A stretch of 64,000 nucleotides of DNA from positions 1 through 64,000 of the forward strand of contig JAYRZB010000002.1 in NCBI GenBank assembly GCA_041916675.1, written 5' to 3'. This document shows, in pieces, positions 24,019 through 33,490 of this stretch. Source of the DNA: JAYRZB01 sp041916675 (lineage in GTDB: Bacteria > Pseudomonadota > Alphaproteobacteria > Rhizobiales > Devosiaceae). The translations under genes were made by a program, and so were the position numbers. The first letter of the stretch is position 1. Each line of letters begins with the position of its first letter. Under the pieces are notes generated by a model, which was not told where the DNA came from, ran no database searches, and was given only the letters and a program-made list of their open reading frames with translations.

Positions 24019-26718
24019 ATGGATCAAGCGCCCTATCACGCCCCGAGCGCCGTTGATGCCTCGCCCGTCACCCCGATGATGGCCCAGTTCCTTGAGATCA
24101 AGGCGGTCAATCCCGGCTATCTGCTGTTCTATCGCATGGGCGATTTCTACGAGATGTTCTTTGAGGATGCCGAGATTGCCTCCCAGGCCCTCGGCATCGT
24201 CCTGACCAAGCGCGGCAAGCATCTGGGGCAGGATATCCCGATGTGCGGTGTGCCCGTCCATGCTGCCCAGGACTATTTCAAAAAACTCATCGCGCTTGGT
24301 CATCGCGTCGCCGTCTGCGAACAGGTCGAGGACCCCGCCGAGGCGCGCAAGCGCGGCTCGAAATCGGTGGTCAGGCGCGATGTGGTGCGGCTGGTCACCG
24401 CCGGCACGCTGACCGAGGATGACCTGCTGCCGGCCCGGGCGTCCAATTTTCTCTGCGCCGTCGCCATGCTCCGGCACGGCGAGACCGATTTTGCCCTGGC
24501 TTGGACCGATATCTCAACCGGCGACGTCTTTGTCGCCGATCTGGCGGCAACCACCGTCGGCGATGAACTGGCCCGCATCGGTCCGGTCGAACTGCTGCTG
24601 ACGAGCAGCACCCGCGATGCCCTCCTCGGCCACCACGTGCCGCTGGCCGCCATTGGCGCCGCCCTTGTCGAACTGGGGCCCGAGCTGTTTGATTCCGAAC
24701 TGGCCAGCCAGCGCATCCGCGACAGTTTTGAACCCGGTGCGGTGGACCCCACCGCTTTTTCCCGCGCCGGCCGCTCGGCGCTCGGGGCGCTGCTCGGCTA
24801 TGTGCACGACAGCCAGAAGGGCCAGAAGCTGGCCCTGCGCCCGCCCAGTGCCGAACAGGTCAGCCAGCACATGGCCATCGACCTTGCCACCCGCAATTCG
24901 CTCGAATTGCTGACAACCCAGAAGGGCGCGCTCAAGGGCTCCCTGCTCCATGAGATTGACGAGGCCGTTACCCCCGCCGGTTCCCGCCTGCTGGCCCGGC
25001 GTCTGGCCGCCCCGCTTTGCGACCCGGCCGAAATCAATGCCCGGCTCGATGCGGTCGCCGCACTGATCGACCAGCCGGTGCTGGCCACTCGCCTGCGCCA
25101 GCAATTGAAATCAGCCCCCGACATCACCCGCGCCCTGACCCGGCTGGCGCTCGATCGCGGCGGCCCGCGCGACCTGGCCGCCATCGGCGCCGGGGTTTCT
25201 ACTGCCACCGCGCTTGCCGGGCATCTGCAATCCCTTGCCGCACCCTCGGCCATTCTCGAGCGCCTCACCACAACCCTTGCCGATGCGCCCGAGGCTCTGG
25301 CCGCCGAATTGGCCCTGGCACTGGCCGATGACCTGCCTTTGCATTTCCGCGATGGCGGCTTTGTGCGTAAGGGCTACGATCACGCCCTCGATGCCGAACG
25401 GGCGCTGGCCTCGGAAACCCGCGATGTCGTTGCCGCGCTGCAGGCCCGGCTGATCGATGAAACCGAAGTGCGCTCGCTCAAGATCCGGCACAATGGCGTG
25501 CTCGGCTATTTTGTCGAAGTGCCCGCCGCCCACGGGGCCCGCCTGCTCGAAGAGCCGCACCGCCAGACCTTCATCCACCGCCAGACCATGGCCAATGCCA
25601 TGCGTTTTACCACCGGCGAACTGGCCGATCTCGAGGGCCGCATCGCTCGCGCCCACGAGGCTGCGCTCGAAATCGAGCTTGCAACCTTTGCCCGCCTGCG
25701 CGCGGCCGTGCTGGTTGAAACCGACCGGCTGCGCGCCATTGCCGATAGCCTCGCCGAGCTCGATGTTGCCGCAGCCCTCGCCCACCTGGCCGCCAGCCGC
25801 AACTGGTGCCGCCCGCAGATCGATGCCAGCCTGGCTTTTGCGATCACCGCTGGCCGTCACCCGGTGGTCGAGGCCATGGTCACCGCCGAAGCGAAGAGCT
25901 TTGTCTCCAATCACTGCGATCTTTCGGGTGGGGCGCTCTGGCTGGTCACTGGCCCCAATATGGGTGGTAAATCAACGTTCCTGCGTCAGAACGCCCTGAT
26001 CGCCATCCTGGCCCAGACCGGCTCGTTCGTCCCCGCTGACAGCGCCCATATCGGGGTTGTCGACCGCCTGTTCTCCCGGGTCGGCGCCTCGGACGATATT
26101 GCCGGTGGCCGCTCGACCTTCATGGTCGAAATGGTTGAGACCGCCGCCATCCTCAATCGCGCCACCGCCCGCTCGCTGGTGATCCTTGATGAGATCGGGC
26201 GCGGCACAGCCACGTTTGATGGCCTCTCCATCGCCTGGGCCACCGTCGAGGCCCTGCACGACCAGACCGGCTGCCGGGCGTTGTTCGCCACCCATTTCCA
26301 CGAATTGACCAGCCTGCAGAAAACCCTGTCGCGCGTCAGCAACCACACCATGAAGGTGCGCGAGTGGCAGGGCGATGTGGTGTTCCTGCACGAAGTGGCG
26401 ACCGGCGCGGCCGATCGCTCCTATGGCATTCAGGTGGCCAAGCTTGCCGGCCTGCCCGAACCGGTGCTGGCCCGGGCCCGCCGGGTGCTTGCCGTGCTTG
26501 AACAGCGCGCCGCCGCGGCGCCGGGCACTTCCGGTGCCCTGGCCGCCGTGCTAGACGATCTGCCCCTGTTTGCTCATCAGGCGCCCGCAGCCCCTGCAGC
26601 GCCCGACCCTATCCATGCTATGCTCGATCAAGTCCGCCCCGATGAACTGACCCCGCTCCGGGCCATTGAACTGGTCTATGCGTTGAAAAAGGCCCGCGAT
26701 GCTGATCGCCGAAGCTGA
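24019..26718 (+). CDS. mutS: DNA mismatch repair protein MutS
   Basis: Recognises mismatches and starts repair. The 899-residue protein has the mismatch-binding domain with the Phe-x-Glu wedge (LLFYRMGDFYEMFFEDAE, about residue 40), connector and lever domains, and the ABC-type ATPase: Walker A GPNMGGKST at about residue 645, signature and Walker B LVILDEIGRGTATFDG, and the His in ATHFHELTSL. ATG 24019 matches the family N-terminus; the frame upstream crosses the palindromic repeats and is not coding. It overlaps glnD by 20 bases. Confidence 0.98.
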   Translation: MDQAPYHAPSAVDASPVTPMMAQFLEIKAVNPGYLLFYRMGDFYEMFFEDAEIASQALGIVLTKRGKHLGQDIPMCGVPVHAAQDYFKKLIALGHRVAVCEQVEDPAEARKRGSKSVVRRDVVRLVTAGTLTEDDLLPARASNFLCAVAMLRHGETDFALAWTDISTGDVFVADLAATTVGDELARIGPVELLLTSSTRDALLGHHVPLAAIGAALVELGPELFDSELASQRIRDSFEPGAVDPTAFSRAGRSALGALLGYVHDSQKGQKLALRPPSAEQVSQHMAIDLATRNSLELLTTQKGALKGSLLHEIDEAVTPAGSRLLARRLAAPLCDPAEINARLDAVAALIDQPVLATRLRQQLKSAPDITRALTRLALDRGGPRDLAAIGAGVSTATALAGHLQSLAAPSAILERLTTTLADAPEALAAELALALADDLPLHFRDGGFVRKGYDHALDAERALASETRDVVAALQARLIDETEVRSLKIRHNGVLGYFVEVPAAHGARLLEEPHRQTFIHRQTMANAMRFTTGELADLEGRIARAHEAALEIELATFARLRAAVLVETDRLRAIADSLAELDVAAALAHLAASRNWCRPQIDASLAFAITAGRHPVVEAMVTAEAKSFVSNHCDLSGGALWLVTGPNMGGKSTFLRQNALIAILAQTGSFVPADSAHIGVVDRLFSRVGASDDIAGGRSTFMVEMVETAAILNRATARSLVILDEIGRGTATFDGLSIAWATVEALHDQTGCRALFATHFHELTSLQKTLSRVSNHTMKVREWQGDVVFLHEVATGAADRSYGIQVAKLAGLPEPVLARARRVLAVLEQRAAAAPGTSGALAAVLDDLPLFAHQAPAAPAAPDPIHAMLDQVRPDELTPLRAIELVYALKKARDADRRS

Positions 26719-29494
26719 ACCCCGCCAGCGCAAGCCCGCCTTCGAACTGGTCACCGCCGAAACCCTGCTCGACGAGGTCTCAGCGCTGATCGGCGCAGAC
26801 TCGCCGAAGTCTGCCGCGGCCCGCGCCATCGTTCTGGCCCATATGCGCAAGACCCTGCAGGCGGCGCGCAAGGGCGCCGAGGCCGAACTGCTTGAAACCG
26901 GCAAGGGCACGCGCTGCGCCATGAACCTGGCGGCCGCCGAAGACGAGATCATCCGCGCCATCCATCTTTATGCCTCGCGGCTGGTCTATCCGGTCGATAA
27001 TCCATCCGGGGCCGAAGCCATTGCGCTGGCCGCCGTCGGCGGCTATGGCCGCGGCACGCTGGCGCCGGGCTCCGATATCGACCTGCTGTTCATCCTGCCC
27101 TACAAGCAGACCCCCTGGGGCGAGCAGGTCACCGAATATATTCTCTATATGCTCTGGGACCTTGGCCAGAAAGTCGGCCACGCCGTCCGTTCGGTCGATG
27201 AGTGCCTGCGCATGGCGCGCTCGGACATGACGGTGCGCACCGCCACCCTCGAGGCGCGCTACCTCACCGGCGACAGGGCCTTGTTCGACAGCCTGGTCAC
27301 GCGCTTTGAAAGCGAGATCATGCCGCGCACCGGGCCCGAATTCATCGCCGCCAAGATGGCGGAGCGCGAAGAGCGGCACAATGCCATGGGCAATACCCGC
27401 TATGTGGTCGAACCCAATATCAAGGATGGCAAGGGCGGGCTGCGCGACCTCAACGCCCTGTTCTGGATCGGCAAATACTTCTATCGCGTCAAGACCGGCG
27501 CCGAACTGGTGCAGAAAGGCGTGCTCAGCGCTGCCGAATACCGGCTGTTCCAGCGCGCCGAAGATTTTCTATGGGCCACCCGCTGCAACCTGCATTTCCT
27601 CACCGGCCGCGCCGATGACAAGCTGACCTTCGACATGCAGCCCGAACTGGCCGAACGCCTCGGCTATGCCAGCCGCGCCGGCATGCTCGGCGTCGAGCGC
27701 ATGATGAAGCGCTATTTCCTTGTCGCCAAGGATGTCGGCGATCTCACCCGCATCTTCTGCACCAGCCTCGAGTTCAACCACGCCAAGGACCTCGACATGG
27801 TCGGGCGGGTGCTGGCCCCGTTCCGGCGTGGCCGCTCGAAAATCAAGGGTGAGACCGATTTCGTCCTCGACAGCGGCCGGCTCAATATCGCTTCCCCCGA
27901 TGTCTTTGCAAAAGACCGCATCAACCTGATCCGGTGTTTCCAGGTGGCCGGGCGCGAGGACCTGCTGTTCCACCCCGATGCCATCAAGGAAATCACCCGT
28001 TCGCTGCGCCTGATCGATGCCGACCTGCGCAATGACAAACAGGCCAATGCCTGCTTCCTCGAAATCCTCACCGCCCCCAAATCGGTCGAACGCATCCTGC
28101 GCGCCATGAACGAAAGCGGGGTTTTGGGCAAGTTCGTGCCCGAGTTCGGCAAGATCGTCGCGCTCATGCAGTTCAATATGTACCATCACTATACCGTCGA
28201 CGAGCACCTGATCCGCGCCGTCGGCGTCATGGCCGAGATCGCCAATGGCGGCCTCAGGACCGAACTGCCCCTGACCCACGAACTGCTGCCCCATCTCAAT
28301 GACACGCGCCTGCTCTATGTGGCGCTCTTTCTCCATGACATCGCCAAGGGCCGTCCCGAGGATCATTCAGTGGCCGGGGCCCGGCTGGCCCGCCGCTTCT
28401 GCCCCCGGCTCGGCCTGTCGGCGGCCGAAACCGATACCGTGGCCTGGCTGGTCGAATATCACCTGCTCATGAGCGAAATCGCCCAGTCCCGCGATATCCA
28501 GGACCCCGAAACCGCCAAGGCCTTTGCCGATGTGGTCCAGTCCCCGCAGCGTCTGGCGCTGTTGATGATCCTGACCGCCTGCGATATCCGCGCCGTGGGC
28601 CCGGGGGTGTGGACAGGCTGGAAAGGCTCGCTGCTGCGCGCCCTCTACTATGCCACCGAACCCCTGCTGTCGGGCGGCCATTCCCAGGTCACCCAGCGCG
28701 ATCGCATCGAGGCGGCAAAGTCCGTGCTCAGCGCAGCGCTCAGCCAGTGGCCCAGGGATCAGGTCGAAACCTATATCGGCCGCCACTACGATCACTACTG
28801 GCTGCGCGCCGAGCCCGAACTGCAGGTCGAGCACGCCCGCATGATCCATGCCGCCGATGCGGCGGGCAATCCGTTTGCCGGCTCGATCCGGGTCAAGTCC
28901 TTTGAATCGATCACCGAGGTCTCCTTCTACACCCCCGATCATCCAAGGCTGTTGTCGCTGATCGCGGGGGCCTGCACCATGTGCGAGGCCTCCATCATCG
29001 GGGCCCAGATCTTTGGCACCCGCGATGGTCGGGCGCTCGATACCTTCCGGCTGCGCCGCGCCTTCACCTCCGATGAAGACGAAAAGGTCCGCGCCAACCG
29101 CATCATCGAAACCGTCAAACAGCTCCTTCAGGGCAAGCGGCAGGTGCTGATCGATCTGGGCAAGGAATCGCGCCACAACCGGCGGCTCAAGCCTTTCACC
29201 CTCCCTGCCCAGGTGCAGGTCTCCAATTCGCTGTCGGAAAAATTCACCGTCATTGAGGTCTCGGGGCTTGATCGCACCGGGCTGCTGCATGCCCTGACCC
29301 GGGAGATTTCCGATCTGAGCCTCACCATCGGTTCGGCTCATATCGGCACCTATGGCGAAAAGGCCGTCGACGTTTTTTACGTTACCGACCTGATGGGTCA
29401 CAAAATCGATTCAAAGCCCCGCCAGCGCAAAATTCACGATGCCCTGCTCGCCGTGTTCGAACCGCGCGAGCCCGCCCGGACCGCCAATGGCTGA
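26699..29494 (+). CDS. glnD: Bifunctional uridylyltransferase/uridylyl-removing enzyme (PII)
   Basis: Senses glutamine and adds or removes UMP on PII proteins, so it sets nitrogen status. The 931-residue protein has the nucleotidyltransferase site VGGYGRGTLAPGSDIDLLFI (about residue 114), the HD hydrolase domain with FLHDIAKGRPEDHS (about residue 543), and two C-terminal ACT domains (VSFYTPDHPRLLSLIAGA and VSGLDRTGLLHALTREI). It starts inside the mutS end and is followed six bases later by murJ. Confidence 0.98.
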   Translation: MLIAEAEPRQRKPAFELVTAETLLDEVSALIGADSPKSAAARAIVLAHMRKTLQAARKGAEAELLETGKGTRCAMNLAAAEDEIIRAIHLYASRLVYPVDNPSGAEAIALAAVGGYGRGTLAPGSDIDLLFILPYKQTPWGEQVTEYILYMLWDLGQKVGHAVRSVDECLRMARSDMTVRTATLEARYLTGDRALFDSLVTRFESEIMPRTGPEFIAAKMAEREERHNAMGNTRYVVEPNIKDGKGGLRDLNALFWIGKYFYRVKTGAELVQKGVLSAAEYRLFQRAEDFLWATRCNLHFLTGRADDKLTFDMQPELAERLGYASRAGMLGVERMMKRYFLVAKDVGDLTRIFCTSLEFNHAKDLDMVGRVLAPFRRGRSKIKGETDFVLDSGRLNIASPDVFAKDRINLIRCFQVAGREDLLFHPDAIKEITRSLRLIDADLRNDKQANACFLEILTAPKSVERILRAMNESGVLGKFVPEFGKIVALMQFNMYHHYTVDEHLIRAVGVMAEIANGGLRTELPLTHELLPHLNDTRLLYVALFLHDIAKGRPEDHSVAGARLARRFCPRLGLSAAETDTVAWLVEYHLLMSEIAQSRDIQDPETAKAFADVVQSPQRLALLMILTACDIRAVGPGVWTGWKGSLLRALYYATEPLLSGGHSQVTQRDRIEAAKSVLSAALSQWPRDQVETYIGRHYDHYWLRAEPELQVEHARMIHAADAAGNPFAGSIRVKSFESITEVSFYTPDHPRLLSLIAGACTMCEASIIGAQIFGTRDGRALDTFRLRRAFTSDEDEKVRANRIIETVKQLLQGKRQVLIDLGKESRHNRRLKPFTLPAQVQVSNSLSEKFTVIEVSGLDRTGLLHALTREISDLSLTIGSAHIGTYGEKAVDVFYVTDLMGHKIDSKPRQRKIHDALLAVFEPREPARTANG

Positions 29495-29500
29495 TCGCCC

Positions 29501-31066
29501 GTGAGCCTTTATCGCAACTTCATCAATGTAGGGGTCCTGACCCTGGGCAGCAGGGCGCTCGGGTTTATCCGCGATGCCCTTGTCGCCGCCGTCCTCGGCA
29601 CCGGCCCGGCCGCCGATGCCTATGTGGCGGCCTTCCGCTTCCCCAACCTGTTCCGGCGGCTGTTTGCCGAAGGCGCGTTCAATACCGCCTTCATCCCGAT
29701 GTTTGCCCGATCGCTCGAACAGGATGGTCCCGATGCCGCCCGCCTGTGGGCGGCGCGCATTCTCTCCTGGCTGGTGCTGGTAGTGACGCTGGTGACCATC
29801 GCCGTCGAAATCTTCATGCCATGGGTCCTGTTGCCCTTCGTGCCCGGTTTCGCCGATGACCCGGCCAAGTACGAGCTGACGGTGCTGCTGACCCGTATCT
29901 GCTTTCCCTATCTGATGTGCATGTCGCTGATGGCCGCCTATGCGGCGATCCTGAACGGACTGGGCAAGTTTGCCGCCGGGGCCTTTGCCCCCATCCTGCT
30001 CAACGTGGTCATGATTGCTTTCATGGCGCCGCTGCTCGTCGGCGTGGCAAAATCGCCCGAGCAAACCGCCATCTGGGTGGCGGTGGGCACCATTGCCGGT
30101 GGTATCGCCCAGCTGGCCTTTGTCTATGGCGCCATCCGCCGCGCCCGCTTCGTGCCGCGCCTGGCCCTGCCGCGCTTTGATGGCGAGGTCAAACGCTTCT
30201 GGATCCGCGCCATTCCCGCCGTCCTGACCGGCGGCATCACCCAGATCAATATTTTTGTCGGTACCATCATTGCCTCGGCCGCCGACAGCGCCATGAGCTA
30301 CCTCTACTATGCCGACCGGCTCTATCAGCTTCCCCTCGGCATCATCGGCATTGCCATCGGCACCGTGTTGCTGCCCGAACTCTCGCTGCACCTGTCCGGC
30401 AAGCGCTTCAAGGAGGCCGAGGCCGCCCAGACCCAGTCGCTGCTGCTGGCCATGCTGCTTTCGGCGCCAGCCGCCACCGCGCTGATTGCGCTGGCCATTC
30501 CCATCGTGCAGGTGCTGTTCGAGCGCGGCGCCTTTTCGGGCCTTGCCACCATCGAAACCGCCAGGGCGCTGGTCTGGTTTGCCGCGGGCCTGCCTGCCTA
30601 TGTGCTGATCCGCGTGCTGCAGCCGGGCTTTTTTGCCCGCGAGGATACGGTGACGCCCACCGTGTTCGCCGGGATATCGGCAGCGATCAACATCATGCTT
30701 TCGCTCATTCTGTTTCCAACGCTCCAGCATGTGGGCATTGCAATCGCCACTTCGGCGGCGGCCTGGGCCAATGCGGCTCTGCTTGCCCTCTGGCTGGCCC
30801 GCCGCGGCCATTTCCGCCTGCCCCTGCCCGAGTGGCGGCGCCATGGCCTGATCATCCTGATCGCCGCCATCATGGCGGGCCTGCTCTATGGGCTTTCCCA
30901 GCTCATGGCCGCCTGGCTGCTGCCCAGTGCGCCCCTGCTCGTCCAGCTCCTCGTGCTCGGGGCGCTGGTCTCGATCGGGCTGCTGGTATATTTCGCGCTG
31001 ATCCATCTTTTGCGCGTGCAGCCCTTGGGGCAGTTGCTCAAGCGCCTGCGCCGCCGCCGCGCCTGA
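29501..31066 (+). CDS. murJ: Lipid II flippase MurJ
   Basis: Moves the peptidoglycan precursor lipid II across the inner membrane. The 521-residue protein is almost entirely hydrophobic helices (about 14 expected), with the family N-terminus FINVGVLTLGSRALGFIRDA and LFAEGAFNTAFIPMF, and the basic cavity residue region FRRLF. The start is GTG 29501, six bases past glnD. It is a normal full-length member, sitting in the mutS-glnD-murJ-trpS order common in this bacterial order. Confidence 0.97.
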   Translation: MSLYRNFINVGVLTLGSRALGFIRDALVAAVLGTGPAADAYVAAFRFPNLFRRLFAEGAFNTAFIPMFARSLEQDGPDAARLWAARILSWLVLVVTLVTIAVEIFMPWVLLPFVPGFADDPAKYELTVLLTRICFPYLMCMSLMAAYAAILNGLGKFAAGAFAPILLNVVMIAFMAPLLVGVAKSPEQTAIWVAVGTIAGGIAQLAFVYGAIRRARFVPRLALPRFDGEVKRFWIRAIPAVLTGGITQINIFVGTIIASAADSAMSYLYYADRLYQLPLGIIGIAIGTVLLPELSLHLSGKRFKEAEAAQTQSLLLAMLLSAPAATALIALAIPIVQVLFERGAFSGLATIETARALVWFAAGLPAYVLIRVLQPGFFAREDTVTPTVFAGISAAINIMLSLILFPTLQHVGIAIATSAAAWANAALLALWLARRGHFRLPLPEWRRHGLIILIAAIMAGLLYGLSQLMAAWLLPSAPLLVQLLVLGALVSIGLLVYFALIHLLRVQPLGQLLKRLRRRRA

Positions 31067-31148
31067 TCCGGGCCTTGCTTTGCCCGGGTGCTTTGCGCGA
31101 TAAGCCAATCCTTCAAGCACAAGCCTTCCGGCTCAGGGACCTTCGACC

Positions 31149-32183
31149 ATGCCCTTCACCCCGCGCGTCTTTTCCGGCACCCAGCCGTCCGGCGATCTGC
31201 ATCTTGGCAATTACCTTGGCGCCATCAAGCGCTATGTCGAAATGCAAAAGACTCACGAATGCATCTATTGCGTCGTCGACATGCACGCCATCACCGTCTG
31301 GCAGGACCCGAACGACCTGCGCCGCGCCACCCGCGAAGTGGCCGCTGCCTATGTCGCTGCCGGGGTCGATCCGAAAAAGAACATCGTCTTCAACCAGAGC
31401 CGCGTCTTTCAGCACGCCGAACTGGCCTGGATTTTCAACTGCGTGGCGCGCATGGGCTGGATGGCCCGCATGACCCAGTTCAAGGACAAGACCGCTGGCA
31501 AGAACGCCGAAGCCGCCTCGCTCGGCCTGTTTGCCTATCCAGCGCTGATGGCCGCCGATATCCTGCTCTATAAGGCCACCCATGTCCCGGTGGGCGATGA
31601 CCAGAAGCAGCACCTTGAGCTGACCCGCGACATCGCCACCAAATTCAACAACGATTTCGCTCTCTCGCTTTCTGAGCAGGGTCTGGAGGGCGATTTCTTC
31701 CCGATCACCGAGCCGGTTATTGCCGGCCCGGCAACCCGCGTGATGTCGCTCAAGGACGCTTCAAAAAAGATGAGCAAGTCCGATCCCGCCGAGGGTGCGC
31801 GCATCCTCCTGATGGACGATGCCGATGCCATCGCCAAAAAGATCAAGCGCGCCACCACCGATCCCGAACCCCTGCCGTCCGAGGAAAAGGGTCTTGAAGG
31901 TCGGCCCGAACCGTCCAACCTTGTCGGCATTTACGCCGCCCTTGCCGATCAGACCCGGGCCGAGGTGCTGGCCCAGTTCGGCGGACAGGGCTGGGGGGCG
32001 TTCAAGTCTGCGCTTGCCGATCTGGCGGTAGCCAAACTGGCCCCCATCGCCGCCGAAACCCGGCGGCTGGTCGCCGATCCGGCCTCGATCGACGCTTTCA
32101 TGGCCGATGGGGCTGAGCGGGCCTCTGCCCTTGCGGAAGCCACCATGAAGGATGTGCGGCGCGTCGTCGGCTTTGTCCGCTGA
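31149..32183 (+). CDS. trpS: Tryptophanyl-tRNA synthetase
   Basis: Class I synthetase charging tRNA-Trp. The HIGH-equivalent is in GTQPSGDLHLGNYLGAI near residue 11, and the second ATP motif is KKMSKSDPAEG at about residue 207. The 344-residue length is normal. It follows murJ by 82 bases; a short GC-rich stem lies in that gap without a T-tract. Confidence 0.98.
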   Translation: MPFTPRVFSGTQPSGDLHLGNYLGAIKRYVEMQKTHECIYCVVDMHAITVWQDPNDLRRATREVAAAYVAAGVDPKKNIVFNQSRVFQHAELAWIFNCVARMGWMARMTQFKDKTAGKNAEAASLGLFAYPALMAADILLYKATHVPVGDDQKQHLELTRDIATKFNNDFALSLSEQGLEGDFFPITEPVIAGPATRVMSLKDASKKMSKSDPAEGARILLMDDADAIAKKIKRATTDPEPLPSEEKGLEGRPEPSNLVGIYAALADQTRAEVLAQFGGQGWGAFKSALADLAVAKLAPIAAETRRLVADPASIDAFMADGAERASALAEATMKDVRRVVGFVR

Positions 32184-32263
32184 TCGCCCCCGCCCGGCCT
32201 GACCCTTGCCCCGCCTCCGGCGAGGTGGGAGAATGACCCTCTGCAACAGCCCGGATCACACGC

Positions 32264-32737
32264 GTGCCCGACCTGGAAAATGAATATCGCCGCAAATTCC
32301 TTGTCGTCATCGATGACACCGAGGAATGTGATCGTGCCGTGACCTTTGCCGCCAATCGCGTCAAGCGCACCGGCGGCGCGGTGGTTCTGGCCTCGGTGAT
32401 TGAGCCGCCTGAGTTTCATGGCATGGGCGTTGAGGATGTGCTGCGCGCCGAAGCGCTCGAGCAGGCCGAGCAGAACCTTGACGCCCGCATCGCGCGCATC
32501 GCCAAAATCGGCAACATCAAGGTCGAGACCGTCATCCGCGAGGGTCGGCCCGCCGACGAGATCGAGGCCTTGATCAAAGCCGATCCCGGCATCGCCATCC
32601 TGGTGCTGGCGGCCAGCCGCACCTCCGACCAGCCCGGGCCGCTGGTGGCCTATTTTGCCGCCAACAATCGCCTCCATATTCCGGTCACCATCGTTCCGGG
32701 CGCCATGACCGACGAAGAAATCATCGCAGTCACCTGA
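32264..32737 (+). CDS. Universal stress protein family protein
   Basis: A 157-residue single-domain UspA-like protein: RKFLVVIDDTEECDRAVTFAANRVKRTGG is the N-terminal strand-helix, and GIAILVLAASRTSDQPGPL the later part. The G-x2-G-x9-G-(S/T) ATP loop of ATP-binding members is not evident, so this may be a non-ATP-binding type. The start is GTG 32264, with only a weak ribosome site. It lies between trpS and nfu, on the same strand. Confidence 0.88.
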   Translation: MPDLENEYRRKFLVVIDDTEECDRAVTFAANRVKRTGGAVVLASVIEPPEFHGMGVEDVLRAEALEQAEQNLDARIARIAKIGNIKVETVIREGRPADEIEALIKADPGIAILVLAASRTSDQPGPLVAYFAANNRLHIPVTIVPGAMTDEEIIAVT

Positions 32738-32790
32738 CCGGTTCGATCAAATCGTGCATTCCGCCCTTGCGCTGGGGGCGGAAAACTCTA

Positions 32791-32809
32791 TTTTAGAACC
32801 ATTCCAAAA
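32791..32809. promoter_or_regulatory. Irr-type iron control element (ICE box) before nfu
   Basis: The 19-base near-palindrome TTTTAGAACCATTCCAAAA has arms matching at 7 of 8 positions and resembles the Irr consensus TTTAGAA-N3-TTCTAAA. It ends 20 bases before the nfu start codon, where it would overlap the promoter. Irr is encoded at 56851-57294. The motif is seen directly; the regulation is inferred. Confidence 0.6.
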
Positions 32810-32829
32810 CCGTATTCAGGACCTGCACC

Positions 32830-33390
32830 GTGTTCATCCAGACCGAAGCGACGCCCAATCCCGCGACGCTGAAATTCCTGCCCGGCCGCGATGTGGTGTC
32901 CGGCGAACCGCGCGATTTCCGCGACAGCGCCGCTGCCGCCATTTCGCCGCTGGCCCTGGCCCTGTTTGGCGTGCCCGGCGTGCAGGGGGTGTTCCTGGGG
33001 TCCGATTTCATCTCGGTCACCAAGGATAATTCGGACTGGAACCACATCAAGCCCGCCATTCTGGGCGTGATCATGGAGCATTTCCTCTCCGGCAAGCCGG
33101 TGATCCAGGATGGCCAGGCCGAAGTCGATGACAGCGGCGATGAGTTCTTCGAGGCCACCGACAGCGAAACCGTCGAGGTGATCAAGGAGCTTCTGGCCAC
33201 CCGGGTGCGCCCGGCCGTGGCCATGGATGGCGGCGACATCACTTTCAAGGGTTTTCGCGATGGCACGGTGTTCCTGCACATGCAGGGCGCCTGCTCGGGC
33301 TGCCCGTCATCGACAGCAACGCTCAAGAGCGGCATCGAGAACCTGCTGCGCCACTTTGTCCCCGGCGTCGAATCGGTGCAGCAGATCTAG
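32830..33390 (+). CDS. NfuA/HIRIP5-type iron-sulfur cluster carrier
   Basis: Delivers Fe-S clusters to apo-proteins. The 186-residue protein has an N-terminal Nfu domain (FIQTEATPNPATLKFLPG) and a C-terminal NifU domain with RVRPAVAMDGGDITF and the cluster-binding CxxC in GACSGCPSSTATLKSGI. The start is GTG 32830. The iron-type palindrome just upstream suggests control by Irr, which would fit with its job. The 100 bases after it contain GC-rich repeats and a TTTTGTTT run that may be a weak terminator. Confidence 0.95.
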   Translation: MFIQTEATPNPATLKFLPGRDVVSGEPRDFRDSAAAAISPLALALFGVPGVQGVFLGSDFISVTKDNSDWNHIKPAILGVIMEHFLSGKPVIQDGQAEVDDSGDEFFEATDSETVEVIKELLATRVRPAVAMDGGDITFKGFRDGTVFLHMQGACSGCPSSTATLKSGIENLLRHFVPGVESVQQI

Positions 33391-33490
33391 CCGATATTGG
33401 CTTTTGGCAAGTTCAGGGCGGCCTCCGGGCGGCCTTTTGTTTGCCCGTCACCACCTTGCCCCCCCGCGCCCGGGGCTTTATCTGTCAGGC

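Noticed and set aside
29411..31120. Open frame of 569 codons opposite murJ
   Set aside because: Low-complexity Gly/Gln/His-rich translation typical of an antisense frame in GC-rich DNA; murJ is clear.
33405..33440. Terminator after nfu
   Set aside because: A TTTTGTTT run follows GC-rich sequence, but the arms are mostly direct repeats (GGGCGGCC twice) with only about four pairs, so it is too weak to list.
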